The notes under the pieces are model-generated. The model made no database searches. It had not been told where the DNA came from and was given only the letters and a program-made list of their open reading frames with translations. 64,000 bases of DNA from the NCBI RefSeq assembly GCF_900460345.1, contig NZ_UHHW01000002.1, positions 310,001 through 374,000 on the forward strand, given 5' to 3'. Below, piece by piece: positions 27,160-35,510 of this stretch (position 1 is the first letter of the stretch; the number at the start of each line of letters is the position of its first letter). A program made the position numbers and the translations under genes. This DNA is from Trueperella pyogenes. Lineage in GTDB: Bacteria; Actinomycetota; Actinomycetes; Actinomycetales; Actinomycetaceae.

Positions 27160-27603
27160 TCAGTTGCCGTGCAGCGTGTTGAAATTGAAGGCGGAATCCT
27201 GAATGCCTTTGATATCGACGACGAACACGAGGACGTCGTCTCCCTTGATACCTGCGCGCGGGTTGCCCTGCGGGCCGTAGCCCTTGAACGGAGGGACGCA
27301 GATGAGCAGGCGTGAGCCGACCTGCTTGCCGACGATCGCCTCATCCCAGCCCTCAATCACCATTCCCACACCGATGGGGAAGACGGCCTGGCCCTCACGG
27401 TAGTAGGAAGAGTCAAAAATCGGTCCGTCCCAGATCTGGCCGTGGTAGTCGACCTCGATCTCGTCACCGGCGCGTACCACGCGCCCAGTGCCTTCTTCGA
27501 GAACCTTGACCCGCAGACCCTTGGGGGCTGCGACGCCGTCCGGGAAAGTGAGCTCGGGGGTTTGGCCAAATGAGCCAGATACGTCGGGGTAGATAATGTC
27601 CAT
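27160..27603 (-). CDS. FKBP-type peptidyl-prolyl cis-trans isomerase
   Basis: A 147-residue soluble isomerase with a single FKBP domain. LRVKVLEEGTGRVVRAGDEIEVDYHGQIWDG-type N-terminal strand region, FDSSYYREGQAVFPIGVGMVIEGWDEAIVGKQVGSRLL, and IPP-equivalent CVPPFKGYGPQGNPRAGI with the terminal VFVVDIKGI are all present. No signal peptide or lipobox is seen, so it is probably cytoplasmic. AAAGG precedes ATG 27603. It is convergent with putP and has a dyad-containing promoter region upstream. Confidence 0.94.
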   Translation of the reverse strand: MDIIYPDVSGSFGQTPELTFPDGVAAPKGLRVKVLEEGTGRVVRAGDEIEVDYHGQIWDGPIFDSSYYREGQAVFPIGVGMVIEGWDEAIVGKQVGSRLLICVPPFKGYGPQGNPRAGIKGDDVLVFVVDIKGIQDSAFNFNTLHGN

Positions 27604-27633
27604 GACAGCCTTTCGATGACGGTAGGTACTTGT

Positions 27634-27657
27634 ATTGTAGGGGATCGACCTCTACAA
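27634..27657 (-). promoter_or_regulatory. -10 element and dyad upstream of the FKBP gene
   Basis: TTGTAGGGG (27635-27643) and CCTCTACAA (27649-27657) form a stem with one G:T pair and a 5-nt loop. On the minus strand the sequence TACAAT (27639-27634) at one edge resembles a -10 box 30 nt before the FKBP start. It may instead be the terminator of the gene ending at 27692. Confidence 0.35.
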
Positions 27658-27691
27658 ATGGCCTTCGCCCATGACTTTGCGGCAGCTAGCG

Positions 27692-28963
27692 TCAGGAGAG
27701 CTCGTGCTTGTCGAAGGTGCGGATCATGCTCGGCCTGTTTTTGTATTGGGCGCGAAGCCCGAGGATAAAGGCCTCGACGGCTGCGCTTGCCTCTGCCGAG
27801 CCCGTACCCTTGGCACGACGTCGTAGCGCGCGTAGCGCACGAGCAGCCGGAGCATATTTGCGCGTGTCCGCTCGGACCAGCATGTCGGCGATACCGTCGA
27901 CATAGACGCAGATAGCTCGCAGGGGATCGAGAGGGAGTAACTGATCTGCAACTCTCTCGCGCAGCGATTGGTCGTCGACGTTATTGACCTCAAGATAGTC
28001 CAGCGTCGCCGCTGGATCATCAAGATAGCGTTCCATAAACTTCGCACGCTCCAGTGGCCGCTCTGCAAGCGCATCAAGCATCTCCTCGCGGGCATCGCGT
28101 GCAGCGTGTGTGGGAGTAATGTCAACGTAGAGGCCAGCGAAATCAGCGCGAAGGTGGGTATACGTGAGATCGCGCGCCACTTCCCGGAGCTGTTCTGGGT
28201 GGCGCTGTCTGATAAGTTGAATCAGGTATTGTGCGCACTCAATGCCTTGCCAGTCGTGGAACTCGTGTGCTCCTTTGCCAGCCCACGTGATTGCCAGATC
28301 GTATTCGCCGATTTCGGCCAGCGCTTTGGCCGCATCGCGGTACCAGGCAGCTACTTTTCCATCTCTGACGTGGGCGGCGATGATAGCGTCGATATCCTTA
28401 TCGAGAACAGCAAATCGCTGTTCTAAGTGGGTCACGACGTACTCAGCTGAAATGAAACTGTGTGCAGGTTTGTGCTGGCGAGCCTGCTCAACCGCGTGCC
28501 GCTGTTGGCCAACCCACTCGCGCACGATAGCCATCCCCGCCTCGCCCAAAGACTCCCGATACTCGACTGGATCGAGGAAGAAAAAGCCGCTGGTGTCCCC
28601 GTCGTGGAACTTGATGAACCAGGAGGCGAGCTGTTTCGGCGTCTTTGTAGAAAAAACAGCCATGCGTGCGTGAAGGTTAAGAAGCGCTTGGATGGCCTCG
28701 CCGATGATCCCAGACGAATCGTCGGCACGTAAAAGCACCCGCATTGAGCTGTTGAGAGCCCGATGGATGACGTCGAAGATCTGCGCGCCCGAATAAGTTG
28801 GCCGCGGCGAGTTGTTCAGCTCCGCGATGGCACTCTCAATGATGTCTAAACCGTTAAACATCGATTCGCCGTGTGCATTAGCTGCAGACCACTGCCACAG
28901 GTTACGGCTGTTGGTGCGGAAATAAGGAAGAACAAGATCGGCCAAGGGAGAATTGATGCTCAT
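27692..28963 (-). CDS. Conserved hypothetical protein with helical repeats
   Basis: A 423-residue soluble, mostly alpha-helical protein starting MSINSPLADLVLPYFRTNS. The N-terminal half contains IFDVIHRALNSSMRVLLRADDSSGIIGEAIQALLNLHARM; the C-terminal half has TPR-like units such as YRDAAKALAEIGEYDLAITWAGKGA and LIQLIRQRHPEQL. The second half resembles the helical tails of SWIM zinc-finger-associated proteins, but no Zn-ligand cluster is present. ATG 28963 is chosen because TACTGT lies 7 nt upstream and no good Shine-Dalgarno supports the longer frame, which would overlap msrA. Function is unknown. Confidence 0.75.
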   Translation of the reverse strand: MSINSPLADLVLPYFRTNSRNLWQWSAANAHGESMFNGLDIIESAIAELNNSPRPTYSGAQIFDVIHRALNSSMRVLLRADDSSGIIGEAIQALLNLHARMAVFSTKTPKQLASWFIKFHDGDTSGFFFLDPVEYRESLGEAGMAIVREWVGQQRHAVEQARQHKPAHSFISAEYVVTHLEQRFAVLDKDIDAIIAAHVRDGKVAAWYRDAAKALAEIGEYDLAITWAGKGAHEFHDWQGIECAQYLIQLIRQRHPEQLREVARDLTYTHLRADFAGLYVDITPTHAARDAREEMLDALAERPLERAKFMERYLDDPAATLDYLEVNNVDDQSLRERVADQLLPLDPLRAICVYVDGIADMLVRADTRKYAPAARALRALRRRAKGTGSAEASAAVEAFILGLRAQYKNRPSMIRTFDKHELS

Positions 28964-28990
28964 ACTTGACACAGTACAGATAGTAGAAGC

Positions 28991-29019
28991 GCGCGCGGTA
29001 GAGTCGAATCGCCGCGCGC
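28991..29019 (-). terminator. GC hairpin downstream of msrA
   Basis: GCGCGCGG (28991-28998) pairs with CCGCGCGC (29012-29019); on the minus strand the stem is followed by CGCTTCT. It lies between the msrA stop and the next gene and could terminate greA-msrA. Confidence 0.5.
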
Positions 29020-29040
29020 TGCATACTCCTTGCTGTGTAT

Positions 29041-29715
29041 CTAAAGATCTGCCAGCGGGCCAGCTCCCGGCATTGGACATGCCATACCGGTTGCGCCATG
29101 GCAACGGTAGCCGTTAGGCACCTTGAACAAGTACTGCTGGTGATCCTCTTCGGCCGGGAAGAACCCAGTGGTATCTGCCGCCGCCACGATCTCGGTAACA
29201 ATCGGGCTACGGCCGTTAGCACTCAACACCTGATCGTAGGCGGAACGAGACTGAGTGGCGAGGCGGGCCTGCTCGGCCGTCGTCGTGAAGATTGCCGAAC
29301 GGTACTGGGTGCCGATGTCGTTGCCCTGGGAGTTGAGGGTAGTCGGATCGTGGCACTCCCAGAACGTCTTGAGGATGAGTGGCAGTGCGCCCGCCCCGGC
29401 GTCGTAGACGACACGGACAGTTTCCGTGTGACCGGTCAGCCCGCTGCACACCTCGGCGTACGTCGGGTTGGGCGTGTAACCGCCCATGAAACCCACCGCG
29501 GTGGTGACCACGCCCGGCAGATCCCACATAATTTCTTCCACGCCCCAATAACAGCCGGCAGCGAGGAAGATCTCTTCCTGAGCTTGGGCAGGCGGAGCCA
29601 GAATGTCAGTGTGAAGGACATGATGCGGGGCAGGATCAACCAAAACTGGTTCTGCCCGACCAGGCAGCGCATCTTCCGGTGATACCATCGTGGGTAGCGG
29701 GCGTCGGATGAACAT
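29041..29715 (-). CDS. msrA: Peptide-methionine (S)-S-oxide reductase
   Basis: A 224-residue enzyme that reduces methionine-S-sulfoxide in proteins. The catalytic motif is AAGCYWGVEEIMW (about residues 47-59), with Tyr where GCFWG is usual. GVVTTAVGFMGGYTPNPTYAEVCSG, GNDIGTQYRSAIF and AEEDHQQYL follow in family order, and a C-terminal Cys pair (RCHGATGMACP) can act as the resolving cysteines. The N-terminal about 45 residues are an extension without a signal peptide. The start overlaps the greA stop (TAATG), so the two genes are translationally coupled. Confidence 0.95.
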   Translation of the reverse strand: MFIRRPLPTMVSPEDALPGRAEPVLVDPAPHHVLHTDILAPPAQAQEEIFLAAGCYWGVEEIMWDLPGVVTTAVGFMGGYTPNPTYAEVCSGLTGHTETVRVVYDAGAGALPLILKTFWECHDPTTLNSQGNDIGTQYRSAIFTTTAEQARLATQSRSAYDQVLSANGRSPIVTEIVAAADTTGFFPAEEDHQQYLFKVPNGYRCHGATGMACPMPGAGPLADL

Positions 29716-30188
29716 TAATTCGCCTCGATTGCCGTGACTTCGACGTGGAATTCCTTGCCGTTGGGGGCTATGTAAGAAGTCTTGTCTCCCACTTTCAAGC
29801 CCAAGATCGCCTGACCCAGCGGGGCCGACTCGGGGTACACATCGACGTCCACCCACTCCTGCGCCTGGCGGGCGCCCAGAAGGAAACGCTTCTCCTTGTC
29901 GTTGACTGTGGCCGTGATGATGAGCCCGGGAGCCACGACGTCGGTAGCTTGTGGCGCCTCGCCGACCTCGGCGTGCTCAAGGAGATACGTCAGCTCCTGG
30001 ATGCGCCCTTCCATCTTGGACTGTTCTTCGCGCGCCGCATGATAACCGCCGTTCTCCCGCAGATCGCCTTCGGAGCGGGCTGCTTCGATGCGCTCGGCGA
30101 TCTCGGCGCGGCCGGTCGTCTTCATCTCTTCCAGCTCCGCAGAGAGGCGATCGAACGATTCTTGTGAAAGCCACGTGGTCTGTGCCAT
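29715..30188 (-). CDS. greA: Transcription elongation factor GreA
   Basis: A 157-residue factor that rescues backtracked RNA polymerase by stimulating transcript cleavage. The N-terminal coiled coil begins TTWLSQESFDRLSAELEEMK and contains the acidic tip region (EAARSEGDLRENGGYHAAREE). The C-terminal FKBP-like domain carries SPLGQAILGLKVGDKTSYIAPNGKEF. ATG 30188 is preceded by AAGGAGGAAC; the longer frame has no matching site. It is the first gene of a greA-msrA operon and is divergent from mca. Confidence 0.97.
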   Translation of the reverse strand: MAQTTWLSQESFDRLSAELEEMKTTGRAEIAERIEAARSEGDLRENGGYHAAREEQSKMEGRIQELTYLLEHAEVGEAPQATDVVAPGLIITATVNDKEKRFLLGARQAQEWVDVDVYPESAPLGQAILGLKVGDKTSYIAPNGKEFHVEVTAIEAN

Positions 30189-30374
30189 GAGGTTCCTCCT
30201 TACGCGGATCGGCGTCTCTACCTGTCCGCAATCACGACAAACAAAAACATGCCAGGCGTGGCGGCATGCGTCTTTCGGAGAGAATAACACCCCAGCTAAG
30301 AGACCTTCAACAACTTCCACAGGTGTTTACTCAGGGCGGAGCGCCCGCATGAAAAGAGCCTCCTCCCACCTCCG

Positions 30375-30396
30375 TATAGGCCTTTTCGCCTATAAT
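30375..30396 (+). promoter_or_regulatory. mca promoter with overlapping dyad
   Basis: A consensus -10 TATAAT (30391-30396) lies 32 nt before the mca GTG. It overlaps the perfect dyad TATAGGC-N6-GCCTATA (30375-30394), which is placed where a repressor would block RNA polymerase. No clear -35 box is seen. Confidence 0.55.
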
Positions 30397-30427
30397 CGCG
30401 GGTGATGTCTGCACAAGAGGAGGAATA

Positions 30428-31291
30428 GTGGCAGAACGCAGACTTATGGCGGTTCATGCTCATCCCGACGACGAGTCTTCCAAGGGCGCGGGCACGATGG
30501 CCAAATATGCGCAACATGGACGGGTCCGAGTTGTCACCTGCACGGGCGGCGAACGAGGCGATATCCTCAACCCCCAGCTGGCGGACGATCCCACGATACT
30601 TCCTCGTCTTGGCGCGATTCGGCGTGAGGAGATGGCGCGTGCGGCCGAAGTGCTCGGCGTGGAACACGTATGGCTCGGTTTCGTGGACTCCGGAATGCCA
30701 GAGGGCCCATTCCCGGCTCTCGATCCGGCCTGCTTCGCGAGGGCCCCGATTGCCGACGTCGTGGCGGCACTCGTGCGCCAGATCCGCGAGTTTAGGCCGC
30801 AGGTGTTAATTACTTACGACGAAAACGGCGGCTATCCGCATCCGGATCACATTCGCACGCATACCGCCTCGATGATGGCAGTCGCTGCCGCTCGCGACCC
30901 GTATGCCTATCCTGAGGCAGGTGAACCGTGGCAGGTCTGCAAGGTGTACTACGACATCGCCTTCAACCGATCCCGGCTGGAGGCCTTTGACTCAGCCCTG
31001 CGCGCCAACGGTCTGGTCAGCCCATTCGAGTCGTGGCTGAGCCGGGACAGCCAGGCAATCCAGGCATGTGCACGTATCGAGGTGGCCGATTTCTTCGCCC
31101 AGCGCGACGCCGCCTTGCGTGCCCATGCTACCCAGATTGACCCGGACGGATTCTTCTTCGCCATGCCCCGCGATCTCGAGGTGGAGGTGTGGCCGTGGGA
31201 AGAATTCACGCTGGCGCTGACCACGGTTGGGCGCAGCGCTGTTCAGGAGCGCGATCTCTTTGAGCGCATTCCCGGCGTGGAAGTAGTCTAG
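30428..31291 (+). CDS. mca: Mycothiol S-conjugate amidase
   Basis: A 287-residue Zn amidase that cleaves mycothiol adducts of electrophiles to mercapturic acids for export. The LmbE-type Zn motif HAHPDDESSKGAGTMAKYA lies at about residues 9-27 and the third ligand at GGYPHPDHIRTH (about 137-148). TCTGGERGDILNP (about 38) and the C-terminal FFFAMPRDLEVEVWPWEEF are typical of Mca rather than MshB. GTG 30428 follows GAGGAGG. Its presence implies mycothiol biosynthesis and so an actinobacterium. The neighbouring greA is divergent. Confidence 0.95.
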   Translation: MAERRLMAVHAHPDDESSKGAGTMAKYAQHGRVRVVTCTGGERGDILNPQLADDPTILPRLGAIRREEMARAAEVLGVEHVWLGFVDSGMPEGPFPALDPACFARAPIADVVAALVRQIREFRPQVLITYDENGGYPHPDHIRTHTASMMAVAAARDPYAYPEAGEPWQVCKVYYDIAFNRSRLEAFDSALRANGLVSPFESWLSRDSQAIQACARIEVADFFAQRDAALRAHATQIDPDGFFFAMPRDLEVEVWPWEEFTLALTTVGRSAVQERDLFERIPGVEVV

Positions 31292-31363
31292 CCCGTGCGA
31301 AGGGCATGGGTGCTCGCCTGCCCGCCTCGGCGCGCGCTTTAGCAATAGAAATGGCTGGAGTTC

Positions 31364-32083
31364 TCACACGAAGATGGCCAACCAGACTGCCACCGAATGG
31401 CAGGCATAGCCCATGACGGTGCCGACGTGAAAAAACTCGTGAAAGCCAAACCAACGTGGCCACGGGTTGGGCCAACGCAATGCGTAGAACATCGCGCCAA
31501 TCGTGTAGGCGCCTCCGCCGGCGAGCAGGAGGATCACAATGGCAGCCCCACCCGTATCCCAGAAATTGGGAAGGAACCACATGGCCACCCAGCCGAGGGC
31601 CACGTAGAGGGTGACGAGGAACCAGCGCGGGGCGTTCATCCGGAAAATATGGACTAGTGTGCCGACGATCGCCCCGCTCCACACGATGCCGAGCACCAGG
31701 GTTGCTGTCGAGGTGGGCAACAGCATGACTGACAGCGGCGTGTACGTGCCTGCGATGAGCAGGAAGATGTTGGCGTGGTCAATCCGGCGCAGGACGCCGT
31801 GCACCCGCTCGCCCCAATTGCCCAAGTGGTAGACGCTCGAATGGCCAAAAAGGAGGAAACCCGACGCGAGAAAAATCGCACATGCGGTCTTCGCGGCCGC
31901 TCCAGGAGCAAAAATAATGAGGAGGATGCCGTTAGCGAGCGCCAACGGAGCCATCATGGCGTGACTCCAGCCGCGTGCCCGCGGCTTGGGGAGGGAAGCA
32001 TAGTACGCCTTGCGCTCTGACCGAGAAGTCGGACGCGGCTCTACTTGTGGAAACTCGGATGGCGGAGTGACCTGTTTATTCAT
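31364..32083 (-). CDS. Hemolysin III/YqfA family membrane protein (PAQR-like)
   Basis: A 239-residue protein with a hydrophilic N-terminus of about 45 residues and seven membrane spans. The family's conserved residues are present: FGHSSVYHLGNW (about residues 78-89), RRIDHANIFLLIAGTYTP (about 97-114) and the C-terminal GFHEFFHVGTVMGYACHSVAV. These His/Ser/Asp residues form the metal site of the PAQR hydrolase-like superfamily. Despite the name, haemolytic activity should not be assumed. The start shows TAAAGT 6 nt upstream, so the mRNA may be leaderless. Confidence 0.93.
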   Translation of the reverse strand: MNKQVTPPSEFPQVEPRPTSRSERKAYYASLPKPRARGWSHAMMAPLALANGILLIIFAPGAAAKTACAIFLASGFLLFGHSSVYHLGNWGERVHGVLRRIDHANIFLLIAGTYTPLSVMLLPTSTATLVLGIVWSGAIVGTLVHIFRMNAPRWFLVTLYVALGWVAMWFLPNFWDTGGAAIVILLLAGGGAYTIGAMFYALRWPNPWPRWFGFHEFFHVGTVMGYACHSVAVWLAIFV

Positions 32084-32095
32084 ACCCTCACTTTA
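32084..32095 (-). promoter_or_regulatory. -10 box upstream of the hemolysin III family gene
   Basis: The minus strand reads TAAAGT, GAGGGT, ATG. The 6-nt gap is that of a leaderless message, though GAGG could also serve as a weak Shine-Dalgarno. Confidence 0.4.
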
Positions 32096-32199
32096 GACCC
32101 ACGATCGGCCGAACATAAGCCAGAATACTTCACAAGTTTTCTGCGTCCTGCCGCTAAACTGGGTGACGGCGATGCTGCGCGTCGCGGAAAGGTGGGCTC

Positions 32200-32961
32200 A
32201 TGCGCATTCCAGAATTCTTGTATTCGCTCTACGAGCGACGACTCGTGCGCGAGATTGACCCGGATCGGCGCCCCTGCCATGTTGGCATCATCCTCGACGG
32301 CAACCGACGCTGGGCGAAGGAACTGGGCTCGTCGGCGTCGGCAGGCCACCGCAAAGGAGCAGACCACGTACATGAGGTGCTCGAATGGTGTGAAGAGGTT
32401 GGTATCCAGATCGTCACCTTGTGGATGCTTTCCACAGACAACCTCAACCGCTCAGCAACCGAACTGACCGAGCTCATGGCGATCATTGCCGACAGCGTGG
32501 AATCTCTGGCCGCCACCGGGCGTTGGCAAATCCGCGTCATCGGCGATCTGAAACTCATGCCAGAACAGTTTGCCCACCGGTTGCGCGCCACCGAAGAAAG
32601 CACCGCCGGATCGCCGGGAATGACGGTGAACATCGCGGTCGGTTACGGCGGGCGCCATGAGATTACCGACGCCGTGCGCACCTATCTTCACGAGCGAGCC
32701 GCTGAAGGAGCCACGCTCGCCGAAGTGGCTGACGAGGTCAACATCGGCGCGATCACCGAGCACATGTACACCAAGGGGCAACCAGACCCGGATCTCATCA
32801 TACGCACCTCTGGCGAGCAGCGGATGAGCGGCTTCATGCTATGGCAGACCGTCCACACCGAGCTGTACTTTTGCGAGGCCTACTGGCCCGCCTTCCGCCG
32901 CACGGACCTGTTGCGCGCCTTGCGCGACTACGCCGCCCGCGAGCGGCGCATGGGCCGTTAG
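32200..32961 (+). CDS. uppS: Isoprenyl transferase (UppS family)
   Basis: A 253-residue cis-prenyltransferase that builds polyprenyl diphosphate carriers for cell-wall synthesis. The signature HVGIILDGNRRWAKELG (about residues 27-43) contains the catalytic Asp. GHRKGADHVHEVLEW and LWMLSTDNLNR follow, and the C-terminal DPDLIIRTSGEQRMSGFMLWQ with the ELYFCEAYWPAF box closes the domain. The MRIPEFLYSLYERRL N-terminus and sequence character fit the actinobacterial short-chain (Z,E-farnesyl) group, but product length cannot be assigned. The stop overlaps the convergent PfkB gene by 4 bp. Confidence 0.93.
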   Translation: MRIPEFLYSLYERRLVREIDPDRRPCHVGIILDGNRRWAKELGSSASAGHRKGADHVHEVLEWCEEVGIQIVTLWMLSTDNLNRSATELTELMAIIADSVESLAATGRWQIRVIGDLKLMPEQFAHRLRATEESTAGSPGMTVNIAVGYGGRHEITDAVRTYLHERAAEGATLAEVADEVNIGAITEHMYTKGQPDPDLIIRTSGEQRMSGFMLWQTVHTELYFCEAYWPAFRRTDLLRALRDYAARERRMGR

Positions 32962-33908
32962 CTCAGCCCGGCAACGACGTCGTTGAGCTCAGCGCGCGTC
33001 GGCGGGTTGGCGCCCGCCCGGGAGATCGTGATGCCCGCTGCACGCGAGGCGTACTCGCCCACGGAGTGAAGCATCTGGGGAGAGATGGAGGTGAGACCCG
33101 CACGGTCGTCGCCCAGCACGGATATGCGTGCGAGGGAATCAATGAGGGCAGCCATCATGGCGTCTCCTGCGCCCACGGTATCGACGATCTTGACCTGCGG
33201 GGCCGGAACATGGGCGGACGTGTGGGGCGTGCAAAAGCGGGCACCCCTCGCGCCGTCGGTGATCGCCACGAATTTTACGCCGCGTTCGAAGAACCACTGA
33301 GCTGTTAGCACGGGATCGATGTCATTTTTGAAGAGAACGGACAGATCCTCGGTGGAAGCCTTAACGATATCAACAAACGGCAACATGGCGTCCATGTCTG
33401 CGAGGACCGACTCGACAGAGCCGAGGATCGACAAGCGCACATTCGGGTCGTAGGAGATCGTGGAGTGGGGGCTGAGCAACTCAATCCACCGTCGCACCGT
33501 CGTAGCGCCGGGCCGCAAGTGGGCACCGATAGAGCCGATGTGGACGTGGAGGGGCGGATGAGCTAACAGCATCTCGCGCTCTTCACCAACGGCAGGCGGA
33601 TCTGCGTAGGCAGAATACACATCAAAGCGGTACGTGGCATGACCGTGCTCATCGAGCGCAGCGAGCGCGATCGACGTCGCAGCCGTATCGACCGCACCGT
33701 CCACGAGCTCCACACCGGCGCTTTCGACGTAGTCGCGGATGGTCTCGCCGTCCGGATCGGCGCCGATGCGGGTCAGCAGCTTAACGGGCCGACCAAGGCG
33801 CGCCAAACCCACAGCAACGTTCAGCGGCGAACCGCCCGGATGCCTGGTGGTGGCCGGGCCGCGCTTGACGACGTCGATGAGGGACTCGCCGATGACGAGG
33901 CAACTCAT
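32958..33908 (-). CDS. PfkB family carbohydrate kinase (fructokinase-like)
   Basis: A 316-residue ribokinase-superfamily sugar kinase. The N-terminal substrate motif is GESLIDVVKRGPATTRHPGGSPLNVAVGLARLG (about residues 7-39, motif 1 being GGSPLNVA), and the C-terminal catalytic motif is VDTVGAGDAMMAAL (about 240-253, with the base Asp in GAGD). Closest in pattern to fructokinases. The start overlaps xseB by ATGA (33908-33905), so it is translated with the exonuclease VII genes, an unusual partner. Substrate is inferred only at the level of hexose or pentose. Confidence 0.9.
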   Translation of the reverse strand: MSCLVIGESLIDVVKRGPATTRHPGGSPLNVAVGLARLGRPVKLLTRIGADPDGETIRDYVESAGVELVDGAVDTAATSIALAALDEHGHATYRFDVYSAYADPPAVGEEREMLLAHPPLHVHIGSIGAHLRPGATTVRRWIELLSPHSTISYDPNVRLSILGSVESVLADMDAMLPFVDIVKASTEDLSVLFKNDIDPVLTAQWFFERGVKFVAITDGARGARFCTPHTSAHVPAPQVKIVDTVGAGDAMMAALIDSLARISVLGDDRAGLTSISPQMLHSVGEYASRAAGITISRAGANPPTRAELNDVVAGLS

Positions 33909-34162
33909 GATACCTCCTCGTCCGCGGGCTGATCCGTGGTCGGACTCGCGGCCACACGCAGGCGCTCGCGGGCGCCCTCGAGCCAGGATTCGCAGCGGCG
34001 CGCGAGTGCCTCACCGAGCTCCCACATGGCTAAAGCGTCTTCGAGCGGGATGTTGCCTTGCTCAAGACGCGTCACGATCTCGACTAGGCGTGAGCGGGCG
34101 TCTTCGTAGCTCAGCTCAGCGACCTTCTGATCCAGTTCTTCAGGGCTGAGGGCTTGTGCCAT
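33905..34162 (-). CDS. xseB: Exodeoxyribonuclease VII small subunit
   Basis: An 85-residue helical protein. The family core LSYEDARSRLVEIVTRLEQGNIPLEDALAMWELGEAL-type heptads span about residues 18-54, and CESWLEGARERL follows. It binds XseA to form the single-strand exonuclease VII holoenzyme used in mismatch and damage repair. It begins 2 nt after the xseA stop and overlaps the PfkB start. AAGGGATAACA precedes the ATG. Confidence 0.95.
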   Translation of the reverse strand: MAQALSPEELDQKVAELSYEDARSRLVEIVTRLEQGNIPLEDALAMWELGEALARRCESWLEGARERLRVAASPTTDQPADEEVS

Positions 34163-34164
34163 TG

Positions 34165-35406
34165 TTATCCCTTCGTGACGCGTTCGATTCTCAGGTCGAG
34201 GGTGCCGTCGTGGAGCGTCGCTCGGGCGTGGGCGCCTGGCGCGACGGCGGTCACGCTACCCACGAGTCGATCCTCGGTTCTGATGACAGCGTATCCCCTG
34301 TTTAGCGTGGATAGTGGGGACAAAGTCCGCAGGCGGGCGAGGTCACCGGCCAGCGTGGAACTGTGCGCGTCGAGGATGCGCCGGATGTGACTGTACGACC
34401 ACTGGCGTAGGTTGGCAAGATCCTCGGCCCGGTTGTCGATCATCACCTCAGGATGAGCCATCGCTGGCCGAGCACGCAGGGTGTCCAGCTCCGTTTGGGC
34501 GAGGTGGAGCAGGTTATCCATCGCGATGCGGCCGCGCCGGACGGTCGTCGTCAGCCCCAGGCGCTCCTCGCCGACGTCGGGCACGATGTTCTTGGCGGCG
34601 TCGGTTGGGGTGGATGCGCGGAAGTCTGCTACGAGATCGAGCACGGGGGAGTCCGGCTCGTGGCCGATAGCCGACACGATGGGGGTGGTGGCGGCGAACG
34701 CGGCGCGCACGAGTCGTTCGTCGGAGAAGGGGAACAAATCCTCGACCGAGCCGCCGCCGCGGGCGAGGACGATGACGTCGACGTCGTCGATCATGTCCAG
34801 CTCCTGTAGCGCGGGGATCATGGCCTCGACGGCGCCCGCTCCTTGGACCTGCACCTCACGGATCTCAAACTGGGCGGCTGCCCAACGGCGCTGAACGTTC
34901 TCCACGACGTCGTGCATAGCCTGCGTGTTGCGCCCACAAATGAGGCCGATTTTACGCGGCAGGAAGGGTAAGGGCTTCTTCCTGGCGGGGTCGAATAGGC
35001 CTTCGGCGGCGAGCTTGGTTTTTAGTTGTTCGATGCGCGCGAGGAGGTCGCCGACGCCGACCGTGCGGATCTCGTCGACCTGCAAGGACAGGGAACCGTT
35101 GCCAGCCCAAAAGTCCGGCTTGGCGGCGACGATCACGCGCGATCCCTCGCTGATCGTGGCAGGCAGGGCGTGCGACCAGATCTTGCATGTGATGGTGATC
35201 TTCTCTTCGAGGTCGGCGAGCGTGAAGAATTGGACGCGCGCATTTGCTCGTCGTTTGAGTTGGATGACCTCGCCTTCGACCCACAGGCGAGACATTTTAG
35301 CCACATACTCGCTGATTTTCGCTGATAGCAGGCGCAGCGGCCACGGTTGTTCGGGAGTGGTCATATGCGCCAGCTGGGGTAGATCGGCGGGAACTTTGAT
35401 GCTCAC
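34165..35406 (-). CDS. xseA: Exodeoxyribonuclease VII large subunit
   Basis: A 413-residue nuclease subunit. An N-terminal OB-fold (about residues 20-115; LWVEGEVIQLKRR) binds single-stranded DNA. The catalytic core contains IGLICGRNTQAMHDVVENVQRRW, LARGGGSVEDLFPFSDERLVRA (about 216-237) and SAIGHEPDSPVLDLVADFRASTPTDAA. A coiled-coil tail binds XseB subunits. The GTG at 35406 is taken as the start, with TAGGCT 6 nt upstream; ATG at 35364 is an alternative without a ribosome-binding site. Operon order is xseA-xseB-pfkB. Confidence 0.95.
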   Translation of the reverse strand: MSIKVPADLPQLAHMTTPEQPWPLRLLSAKISEYVAKMSRLWVEGEVIQLKRRANARVQFFTLADLEEKITITCKIWSHALPATISEGSRVIVAAKPDFWAGNGSLSLQVDEIRTVGVGDLLARIEQLKTKLAAEGLFDPARKKPLPFLPRKIGLICGRNTQAMHDVVENVQRRWAAAQFEIREVQVQGAGAVEAMIPALQELDMIDDVDVIVLARGGGSVEDLFPFSDERLVRAAFAATTPIVSAIGHEPDSPVLDLVADFRASTPTDAAKNIVPDVGEERLGLTTTVRRGRIAMDNLLHLAQTELDTLRARPAMAHPEVMIDNRAEDLANLRQWSYSHIRRILDAHSSTLAGDLARLRTLSPLSTLNRGYAVIRTEDRLVGSVTAVAPGAHARATLHDGTLDLRIERVTKG

Positions 35407-35418
35407 GCCCCCAGCCTA
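35407..35418 (-). promoter_or_regulatory. -10 box for a probable leaderless xseA mRNA
   Basis: The minus strand reads TAGGCT, GGGGGC, GTG. The gap is 6 nt. The divergent ispH promoter lies about 80 bp away. Confidence 0.45.
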
Positions 35419-35498
35419 CAGGTTCGTCTCCACGTTGCGTTGAGTCCGGACTCCACCCGGCGTCGTGGTGCTGAGCGGCACCTAGGCACATATACCTA

Positions 35499-35510
35499 TA
35501 GGATGGCGAT
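35499..35510 (+). promoter_or_regulatory. -10 box for a probable leaderless ispH mRNA
   Basis: TAGGAT (35499-35504), within CCTATAGGAT, ends 6 nt before the GTG start at 35511. There is no Shine-Dalgarno sequence. Confidence 0.5.

Noticed and set aside
31364..32083. Hemolysin III family protein as a virulence toxin
   Set aside because: The family is widespread in harmless bacteria and related to PAQR membrane hydrolases; sequence gives no evidence of cytolytic function.
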